The notes below the pieces were generated by a model. It did not search any database, had not been told where the DNA came from, and saw only the letters and a program-made list of their open reading frames with translations. A stretch of 8,517 bases of DNA from Gammaproteobacteria bacterium. GTDB taxonomy: Bacteria; Pseudomonadota; Gammaproteobacteria; SZUA-229. A program made the translations under genes and the position numbers. Shown in pieces: positions 1 through 4,714 of this stretch (position 1 is its first letter; each line of letters begins with the position of its first letter). The DNA lies in the NCBI GenBank assembly GCA_016191795.1, contig JACPVK010000148.1, forward strand, positions 1 through 8,517, given 5' to 3'.

Positions 1-563
1 AATGACAATTCTGGCCCACAGACGGGACAGGCAACCGGTTCCGCATGAAAGCGTCGATCCAGGGGATTTTCATATTCCGCCAGACATTGCGGGCATAATT
101 TAAAACCAGCCATGGTGGTATTGGGCCGATCGTAAGGCAGGCTGCGAATCAAGGTGTAACGCGGCCCGCACTGGGTGCAATTAATAAAGGGATAACGGTA
201 GCGACGATCAGCTGGATTAGTTAATTCCGCCAGGCAGTCATCACACAAAAACAAATCGGCCGGCACGCTGATGTGTGCCTCGCCTGTACTTAAACTGGGC
301 AGGATAGTGAAGTGTGTAAAATCCGCAATCGCTATTGGCGCATTGGCATCCAGTAGCGGATTGGCTAACGGTGGTTTTTTTAGAAAAATATCGGCAATGA
401 AATGATCCAGACTATGCGTAGGCCCCTGAACAACAATCTCCACCACACCCACACAATTTCTAACCCAGCCAACCAAATTGTGTTCTATGGCCAGCCGATA
501 AATAAAAGGTCTAAAACCAACACCCTGTACCTGACCTGACAATAATAATTGCCTGGCTGCCAT
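1..563 (-). CDS. hypF: Carbamoyltransferase HypF, N-terminal part (cut by window edge)
   Basis: HypF uses carbamoyl phosphate and ATP to carbamoylate the C-terminal Cys of HypE, the first step in making the CN ligands of the [NiFe]-hydrogenase iron; it is cytoplasmic. I translated the 187 residues visible. Residues about 5-90 are an acylphosphatase domain with the loop GQVQGVGFRPF (Arg18) and Asn36 in GWVRN. Then come four CxxC pairs at Cys107/110, 129/132, 157/160 and 179/182, with the typical text RYPFINC, PYDRPNTTMAGF and VACPVCGP. The remaining domains, more than half of a usual HypF, lie beyond the left edge. The ATG at 563 was chosen because the acylphosphatase strand begins just after it; a GTG at 584 is an in-frame alternative, the frame stays open into hypD, and no clear Shine-Dalgarno decides between them. 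It follows hypD by 40 nt and is probably in the same operon. Family certain; start uncertain. Confidence 0.95.
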   Translation of the reverse strand, partial: MAARQLLLSGQVQGVGFRPFIYRLAIEHNLVGWVRNCVGVVEIVVQGPTHSLDHFIADIFLKKPPLANPLLDANAPIAIADFTHFTILPSLSTGEAHISVPADLFLCDDCLAELTNPADRRYRYPFINCTQCGPRYTLIRSLPYDRPNTTMAGFKLCPQCLAEYENPLDRRFHAEPVACPVCGPELS

Positions 564-603
564 CGCCGGATGAGTTTGATGCACACTTATTTTTAATGAC
601 CGC

Positions 604-1728
604 TTAGCCAAGCGCCTGCTCGTTTAACGTTTTATGGGCGGATTCGCGCATGCCACCCGCCCACCAGATGCGACACGCGCCTTCATCCGACACCATGCAC
701 GGACCTATCGGATTACGCGGCATGCAGGCTTTGCCAAACAAGCTGCATTGATTGGGATAAATTTTCCCCAGTACCACTTGCGCACAGTCACAACCCGGCG
801 GCATTTCACCAGCGCGTTTGCGTGCATCATCGGCATAGGATGGAAATAATTTTCTGGCATCGTACTGGCTATACGCTTTATCGAGTATGTAACCGGATTT
901 GGGAATAATACCTATGCCGCGCCAGTTGGCATCGTAAACACGCATGGCCTGTGATAAATACTTTTGCGCGAGTTTGTTGCCACCGGGTATTACCAGTTGC
1001 GAGTAACAGTTATCCAGAAAATAGCGCTGCTCATTTAGCTGACGTAATGTGGAATACATGGCCGCGAGCAAACTCTCGGAACTGAATCCGGCAATCGCTG
1101 CCGGTATGTGATGTTTGTCGACAACAAACTGCCATTCTTCCGGGCCCATAATGGTGGCCACATGGCCCGGTGCAATCAGCGCATCGAATCCCGGCGTGCC
1201 GGATTCAAGCAACATCGCAACCGCCGGCCAGGTTAAACGTCCGGATAATAAAACCGAAAGATTATCCGGCACACCTTCCACCATCATCGCCGCTACCGGC
1301 GCCGTGGTGGTTTCAAAACCGGCGGCAAAAAATACCACGGGTGTATCGGGATTTTGTCTGGCAATCGTTACCGCTTCTGTGGGCGATGCAATGGGACGAA
1401 TATCCGCACCCTGCGCTTTGGCCTGCTCCATACTGCGCGCCTGGGTTTTTTTAACATTGACCGGCACACGCAGCATGTCGCCAAAGGCCACCAGAATAAT
1501 GTCTTCATTTAACGCCAGCTGTATCGCCTCGAACACATCTTCTTCCGGGCAAATACACACCGGGCAACCGGGGCCCGGCACCAGCTCAATATAATCCGGC
1601 AAGGCCTTGCGCAAACCGGCCATGGTGATGGAACGCTCATGGCCACCGCACACATTCATGATTTTTACCTTGCCCTGGTGGGGCAATTCATGAATGCGTT
1701 GCAGCCATTGTTTTGCACTAATAGTCAT
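604..1728 (-). CDS. hypD: Hydrogenase maturation iron-sulfur protein HypD
   Basis: HypD is the [4Fe-4S] scaffold that, with HypC, holds the Fe(CN)2CO unit before it passes to the hydrogenase large subunit. The start at 1728 gives 374 residues, close to the usual HypD length of about 370; a longer frame begins at 1770 but adds an unconserved stretch. A weak GAGAG lies about 10 nt upstream of the chosen ATG. Visible motifs are NVCGGHE (Cys27), GPGCPVCICP (Cys55, Cys58, Cys60) and GFETTTAP. A C-terminal Cys cluster (Cys313, 315, 328, 335, 344, 352) is where the iron-sulfur cluster is held in known HypD proteins. All expected key residues are present, so the protein should be functional. The gene is separated from hypB by about 360 nt of repeats, so it may depend on read-through from hypB or on an unseen promoter. 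Confidence 0.97.
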   Translation of the reverse strand: MTISAKQWLQRIHELPHQGKVKIMNVCGGHERSITMAGLRKALPDYIELVPGPGCPVCICPEEDVFEAIQLALNEDIILVAFGDMLRVPVNVKKTQARSMEQAKAQGADIRPIASPTEAVTIARQNPDTPVVFFAAGFETTTAPVAAMMVEGVPDNLSVLLSGRLTWPAVAMLLESGTPGFDALIAPGHVATIMGPEEWQFVVDKHHIPAAIAGFSSESLLAAMYSTLRQLNEQRYFLDNCYSQLVIPGGNKLAQKYLSQAMRVYDANWRGIGIIPKSGYILDKAYSQYDARKLFPSYADDARKRAGEMPPGCDCAQVVLGKIYPNQCSLFGKACMPRNPIGPCMVSDEGACRIWWAGGMRESAHKTLNEQALG

Positions 1729-1763
1729 GTTCGGTTGTACTCTCAAGGCAAAGGCAAACATAT

Positions 1764-1839
1764 GACGCAAAGGCCGCTCTTGCGCATCCTGCGCTCACGG
1801 CATTCGCACATCCGTGTGCATCGCGCGAAGACGCAAAGG
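1764..1839. repeat. 10-bp direct repeat flanking a small palindrome
   Basis: GACGCAAAGG occurs at 1764-1773 and again at 1830-1839. The 56 bp between them contain the hairpin GCACA-TCCG-TGTGC (1806-1819) and several GCGC/TGCGC steps. The left copy overlaps sequence just upstream of the hypD start. This could be a small element inserted into a CGCAAAGG-type repeat, or two copies of that repeat side by side. Confidence 0.5.
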
Positions 1840-2173
1840 TTGTGAAGAAATATTTTTCAGTAATAAAACACAGAGATCATTCTCTTTTTGGGATTGCCTT
1901 ACCTGTATATATCTTTGCGTTCTTTTCATCTTAGCGCCTTTGCGTTGGAGGCTAATTAGCCACAGAGAAATAATATCTTGGATGTAGGGCGGATAAGCGC
2001 AGCGCATCCGCCGAGTACTCTGGTGGATGCGCTATGCTTATCCACCCTACCAGACTTTTCGCCTTCGCGCGTTTGCGTTGGATATTAATAAGTTACAGAG
2101 GCGATCCTGTCTCGGGTATAGCCTTATCAGAAATAACCTTTGTGTTCTTTGCGCCTTCGCGCCTTTGCGACAG
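1825..2173. repeat. Mosaic of CGCAAAGG/CCTTTGCG dispersed repeats between hypD and hypB
   Basis: This stretch holds no gene apart from the end of hypB. Copies of a short AT-flanked motif with GCGC..TTTGCG cores occur at about 1825-1839 (inverted), 1933-1950, 2063-2080 and 2139-2170. The copies near 1933 and 2063 are followed by similar text (TTGCGTTGGA, then TAAT and ACAGAG), so they form a direct repeat on either side of the palindrome at 1984-2050. The rightmost copy lies inside the hypB reading frame. Such motifs are common non-coding repeats in environmental Proteobacteria; the family name is unknown to me. Confidence 0.6.
1984..2050. repeat. REP-like inverted pair (GTAGGGYGGATAAGC type)
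   Basis: Two 29-nt arms, 1984-2012 and 2022-2050, are inverted copies with 4 mismatches, separated by 9 nt. Each starts (or ends, in inverse) with GTAGGG and carries its own hairpin, for example GGCGGAT paired with ATCCGCC. This type, reading GGATGCGC..TATCCACCCTAC, is a widespread gammaproteobacterial intergenic repeat. The GTAG at the foot of the hairpin resembles REP sequences recognised by RAYT transposases. Confidence 0.75.
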
Positions 2174-2977
2174 ATGTTCATGTTCATGTTGATGCGCATG
2201 ACCACTCTGCACCGGATGTTGTTTCAGATAATCTTTGCGGTTGCTGATTTGCTGCTTAATCCAGTCCAGCCACTGCGTCATGCCTGATTTTGTTTTGGCG
2301 GATAATTCAATCACCGGTGCGGTGCTGGCAATATCCTGCAAATAACGTCTGGCATGTTCGGATTTAAAATCATCGAGTATGGGTAACAAATCCGCCTTGC
2401 TGATCATGACTAAATCGGCACTGCGAAACATCACCGGATATTTTGAGGGCTTGTCGTCACCCTCCGGCACCGACAGCAACACCACATTATGATGCTGGCC
2501 CAGATCAAAACTCGCCGGGCATACCAGGTTGCCGACGTTCTCGATAAACACCACGTCATATTCATTAAGTTCCAGGTTGTGCAAAGCCTGGTGAATCATG
2601 TGCGCGTCCAGATGGCAGGCACTGCCGGTGGCTATCTGAATCGCCTTAACGCCGTGTTTACGGATACGCTCGGCATCGTTTTCGGTTTCCAGATCGCCTT
2701 CAATCACGGCAATACGAATGGAGGGATCAAGTAACTGAATAGTGGCTTCGAGCAAAGAGGTTTTGCCCGCGCCGGGGGAAGACATTAAATTAATGGCGAG
2801 TACATTATGTTGATCAAAATGTTCGCGGTTATGGTGCGCGGTGTGATCATTTTCCTGCAACAAACTGTGCAACACCGTTACGGCTTCTTTGCCGCTTTTG
2901 GTTCGTGCGAGTTTCCCGCCCGGCTTGATCAGGCTTTCATTGCCGTGGGTAATATTGCAACCGCAGGTATCACACAT
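2093..2977 (-). CDS. hypB: Hydrogenase nickel incorporation GTPase HypB, with repeat-derived C-terminus
   Basis: HypB is the GTPase that works with HypA to insert nickel into the hydrogenase large subunit. The start at 2977 gives 294 residues and the classic N-terminal nickel site MCDTCGC; it has a strong GAGGAG 6 nt upstream, so the longer open frame to 3088 is not used. Motifs: Walker A SSPGAGKT (66-73), GDLETENDAERI (94-105), the metal-site Cys-His pair GSACHLD (Cys121-His122), ENVGNLVCP (Cys153) and PEGDDKPSKYP. The G4 motif reads SKAD (193-196) where NKxD is usual; I do not take this as loss of function. His residues cluster at 45-57, and a His-rich run HAHQHEHEH (260-268) sits near the C-terminus, likely binding nickel. 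The last 26 residues (269-294, starting LSQRREGAKNTK) are encoded by dispersed-repeat DNA and look added by repeat insertion. The gene is 219 nt from hypA. Confidence 0.97.
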   Translation of the reverse strand: MCDTCGCNITHGNESLIKPGGKLARTKSGKEAVTVLHSLLQENDHTAHHNREHFDQHNVLAINLMSSPGAGKTSLLEATIQLLDPSIRIAVIEGDLETENDAERIRKHGVKAIQIATGSACHLDAHMIHQALHNLELNEYDVVFIENVGNLVCPASFDLGQHHNVVLLSVPEGDDKPSKYPVMFRSADLVMISKADLLPILDDFKSEHARRYLQDIASTAPVIELSAKTKSGMTQWLDWIKQQISNRKDYLKQHPVQSGHAHQHEHEHLSQRREGAKNTKVISDKAIPETGSPL

Positions 2978-2983
2978 AAAACA

Positions 2984-2989
2984 CTCCTC
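2984..2989 (-). promoter_or_regulatory. Shine-Dalgarno of hypB
   Basis: GAGGAG lies 6 nt upstream of the ATG at 2977 and decides the start in favour of the MCDTCGC N-terminus. Confidence 0.85.
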
Positions 2990-3016
2990 AAACCATATAA
3001 GCTTAATGAAAGCATC

Positions 3017-3176
3017 TGTGGGAGCGGGCCATGCCCGCGACATCTTCAATAAAAAGACTTGTCCGCAAATGCACGCGAATAAACGCAAATAGAGCGAAAA
3101 GAATTTGTTATTTTATTTGCATGCCCTGATAGATATGTTTTTACCTGCGATGTCGCGGGCATGGCCCGCTCCTACA
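3017..3176. repeat. BIME-like element: two inverted REPs enclosing CGCAAAT repeats
   Basis: The left REP (3017-3044, TGTGGGAGCGGGC...) and the right REP (3149-3176) are inverted copies matching at 27 of 28 positions. Each folds as GCGGGC-CAT-GCCCGC, and the right copy carries GTAG at its foot. Between them lies an AT-rich segment with CCGCAAAT, ACGCAAAT and ATTTGC steps. A related arrangement begins at 8369. The element fills almost the whole hypA-hypB gap, so its hairpins would be in the operon transcript. Confidence 0.88.
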
Positions 3177-3196
3177 CTCTTAAATCTACTGCCTTA

Positions 3197-3571
3197 TTAA
3201 TGCAAAACCTCAGCCGATAACTCATCCGGCTTTTCCAGCTCGACACTGAGCAACATCAATTCATCACCACCAATGACAGTGGTGTGCCAGTCACCGCAGG
3301 TTTTACACAATAATTTATTCGCCAGCGCTTCAGATTCAGCACCGCAACTATTGCACCTAACGCGCACCGGTAACGACTCAACAATCAACTCGGCCTGCTC
3401 GGCCACGGTGCCGGTACTGGCAATGGAATAAGCGTGCTTAAGTAACTGGGCTTCAACCCCGGACAAGGGGCCCATGCCGATCACAATCGAGGTCACACAC
3501 TGGGCATTACGCTCCAGCGCAATCCGCTCAACCTGATCCATTAATGATTCGCAAATCGCCAGCTCGTGCAT
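3197..3571 (-). CDS. hypA: Hydrogenase nickel incorporation protein HypA
   Basis: HypA is the zinc- and nickel-binding metallochaperone that partners HypB and docks on the hydrogenase large subunit to deliver nickel. From the ATG at 3571 the protein is 124 residues, slightly above the usual length near 115. It begins MHELAICESLM, with the His2 nickel ligand and Glu3. The zinc site is CNSC-x12-CKTC (Cys73, 76, 89, 92), and the typical ending GDELMLLSVEL follows. The upstream in-frame extension to 3652 overlaps hypC and is not conserved. A GGGGAG 7 nt before the ATG supports the start. The hypC stop is only 1 nt upstream, so the two genes are probably translationally coupled. The short tail after VELEKPDEL is variable in the family. 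No defect is visible. Confidence 0.97.
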   Translation of the reverse strand: MHELAICESLMDQVERIALERNAQCVTSIVIGMGPLSGVEAQLLKHAYSIASTGTVAEQAELIVESLPVRVRCNSCGAESEALANKLLCKTCGDWHTTVIGGDELMLLSVELEKPDELSAEVLH

Positions 3572-3572
3572 A

Positions 3573-3800
3573 TCAAGTCTCCCCTGCCAGCACCTGGTCA
3601 TACAGCTCCCAGGCAGTTTGTGCATCCTGATGCGATATCTTCTGAATGGCATAACCTATGTGCACCATCACATAGTCATCCACCTGCAGCGGCTCATCCT
3701 GCAACATAAACAGATTGACATCCCGCTGCACACCCTTGGCCTCGCAATGCGCGATGAAGCCATCGACTGCTGTAATTCGCATGGGTATACCTAGGCACAT
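3573..3800 (-). CDS. hypC: Hydrogenase maturation chaperone HypC
   Basis: HypC is the small OB-fold chaperone that binds HypD and then the large-subunit precursor, carrying the Fe(CN)2CO unit. The ATG at 3800 gives 75 residues, a normal HypC size, and begins MCLGIPMRI, with Cys2 (N-terminal after Met removal) as the essential ligand. His47 in the VHIGYAI motif matches the conserved His of the family. The longer open frame to 3875 places unconserved sequence before the essential Cys and is rejected. The sequence before the ATG (GGATAAAGAC) is a weak ribosome site. It is the first gene of the visible operon, 1 nt before hypA. The FNR-like box 62 nt upstream suggests induction without oxygen. 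The text EAKGVQRDVNLFMLQDE is reminiscent of HypC from gammaproteobacterial uptake-type systems, but this is recollection, not an alignment. Confidence 0.96.
   Translation of the reverse strand: MCLGIPMRITAVDGFIAHCEAKGVQRDVNLFMLQDEPLQVDDYVMVHIGYAIQKISHQDAQTAWELYDQVLAGET
3579..3584 (-). promoter_or_regulatory. Shine-Dalgarno of hypA inside the hypC 3' end
   Basis: GGGGAG, 7 nt from the hypA ATG, lies within the last codons of hypC and supports start 3571 over the longer frame. Confidence 0.8.
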
Positions 3801-3833
3801 GTCTTTATCCGAAAGGATGATGGGTATGGCTGG

Positions 3834-3875
3834 ATAGTAGCCACTGCGGATGAGGCCGGTTTTAATATGAATCAA
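3834..3875 (-). promoter_or_regulatory. Putative FNR-dependent promoter of the hyp operon
   Basis: On the minus strand TTGAT-TCAT-ATTAA (3862-3875) matches the FNR/ANR consensus TTGAT-N4-ATCAA except at one base. Its centre is 3868.5. A class II FNR promoter would start near 3827, and a TACTAT hexamer sits at 3834-3839, exactly where the -10 is expected. The predicted leader to the hypC ATG is about 27 nt. FNR-type control of hyp genes is known in E. coli and Rhizobium leguminosarum. No -24/-12 sigma-54 motif was seen. Confidence 0.55.
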
Positions 3876-3918
3876 TAAAGGTGGGGATAGTTGGACGAGG
3901 TGCTGAGTTTGATAGGAA

Positions 3919-4051
3919 GGAATTAACAGAAGGAATTAACAGGACACCCACGTTAAAACAGGAATAACAGGAATTAACAGGACACCCATGTAAGGAACGA
4001 ATTAACAGGACACCCACGTTAAGAACGGAATTAACAGGACACCCACGTTAA
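3919..4051. repeat. Tandem repeat of about 28-29 bp (GGAATTAACAGGACACCCAC units)
   Basis: Four units of about 25 bp, starting GGAATTAACAGGACACCCAC and ending GTTAA, lie at 3932-3956, 3970-3994 (ending diverged), 3998-4022 and 4027-4051. The last three are spaced 28 and 29 bp apart. A partial unit (GGAATTAACAG, 3919-3929) and a degenerate one (GGAATAACAG, 3961-3970) also occur. Read on the minus strand, a unit ends an open frame as LTWVSC-stop, and the rightmost unit is the actual 3' end of the transposase remnant. The 3-4 nt gaps are too short for CRISPR spacers. Confidence 0.88.
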
Positions 4052-4354
4052 GAAAATCTTGAAACGATCACTCACAGGCACCCATCCTTTATTGGTTGCT
4101 GCTCTGAGACTATCAAATCGACTGCATGACTTTACCTATACTGGTTCGGTGCAGGGCGTCATCAATAAATACACATGATTGGTCATTAACACATAGGTAT
4201 GTATTTGACATCGATGCTTGTCACACGCGAGTTTTAATTTCTTAATATAAAATACATAGTCTTCATCACGAACAAAGATAATGTCACGGTTATTGCCGCG
4301 CTGGATGATGTGCTGTGGTTGATCAGGAATGACAAATCGGGGAAGGCGTGCCAT
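4031..4354 (-). pseudogene. Degenerate REP-associated tyrosine transposase (RAYT, Y1/IS200-like)
   Basis: RAYTs are single-strand HUH transposases that process REP hairpins. The first 67 residues (MARLPRFVIPDQPQHIIQRGNNR ... HTYVLMTNHVYLLMTP, abridged) match the family N-terminus. The gene is broken in several ways. The catalytic HVH motif reads H60-V-Y62, a CAT-to-TAT change at 4169-4171. The frame stops at TAG (4136-4138). The next family stretch, SIGKVMQSI, continues in another frame and then stops. A C-terminal piece reading LRAATNKGWVPVSDRF is back in the first frame and ends at TAA (4031-4033). Roughly 100 central residues, including the region of the catalytic Tyr, are missing. Intact relatives are about 200 residues or more. 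The family call is firm; the C-terminal match is from memory of the family. Confidence 0.88.
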
Positions 4355-4370
4355 TGGAAATACTTTTCCA
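4355..4370. repeat. Small hairpin abutting the transposase start
   Basis: TGGAAA-TACT-TTTCCA forms a perfect 6-bp stem immediately upstream of the RAYT remnant's ATG. It may be the left-over end of the element or a translation-limiting structure; too short to be sure. Confidence 0.4.
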
Positions 4371-4424
4371 GTTAGTTTTATTAACTGCGGCTGAGCTTAT
4401 TTGATTGAGGGCATGTATTCAATC

Positions 4425-4451
4425 GAGTCTGACCCCAATGCCATTGGGGTC
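4425..4451. repeat. GAGTCTGACCCC palindrome (copy 1)
   Basis: GAGTCTGACCCC (4425-4436) runs into a perfect inverted repeat, GACCCCAATG / CATTGGGGTC (4431-4440 and 4442-4451, one central base). Related motifs occur at 4548-4558 and 8331-8341. It is 70 bp upstream of the RAYT remnant and may belong to that element. Confidence 0.7.
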
Positions 4452-4490
4452 GGGTGTTTAAGCATTTGAAATTTCTCACCCTCTCCCCAA

Positions 4491-4514
4491 CCCTTTCCCG
4501 CCAGCGGGAGAGGG
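4491..4514. repeat. GC-rich hairpin, CCCTTTCCCG/CGGGAGAGGG
   Basis: A 10-bp stem with one G-T wobble and a CCAG loop. Together with the preceding CTCACCCTCTCCCC it resembles the CCCTCTCCC..GGGAGAGGG intergenic repeat seen in many Proteobacteria. No T tract follows, so it is not called a terminator. Confidence 0.6.
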
Positions 4515-4530
4515 AGCCTTGAATTCTTTG

Positions 4531-4581
4531 CTTAACTTAATGGCATTGAGTCTGACCCTATTGATTTTCCCTATTGATTTT
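4531..4581. repeat. GAGTCTGACCC module (copy 2) with 13-bp tandem duplication
   Basis: CTTAACTTAATGGCATT (4531-4547) is followed by GAGTCTGACCC (4548-4558). The overlapping unit CCCTATTGATTTT is repeated perfectly at 4556-4568 and 4569-4581. The 17-mer recurs, inverted, at 8180-8196. Confidence 0.75.
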
Positions 4582-4620
4582 CATTTAGCCGGGATGATGT
4601 TTTATACATGTTTCAAATAT

Positions 4621-4645
4621 TTAGTATTTTCATAAACAATACTAA
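4621..4645. other. AT-rich hairpin downstream of the M23-like gene
   Basis: TTAGTATT / AATACTAA form a perfect 8-bp stem with a 9-nt loop, about 70 nt past the stop of the peptidase-like gene. All pairs but two are A-T and no U tract follows on the minus strand, so it is a poor candidate for its terminator. Otherwise 4582-4714 is AT-rich and shows nothing else. Confidence 0.3.
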
Positions 4646-4714
4646 TTTAATTAATTTTGTGCTTTTTATACAGCCTCGTTATGTGTTTAAATAAATTCCT
4701 CACGATATTGTGTT

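Noticed and set aside
1115..1594. Plus-strand frames opposite hypD
   Set aside because: They are shadows of the well-conserved hypD coding sequence.
2978..3088. Longer hypB start
   Set aside because: It runs through the REP element, and the MCDTCGC start has a strong ribosome site.
3801..3875. Longer hypC start
   Set aside because: It would put 25 unconserved residues before the essential N-terminal Cys and overlap the putative promoter.
3919..4051. CRISPR array
   Set aside because: Units are separated by only a few bases, so there are no spacers, and the unit is the transposase 3' end.
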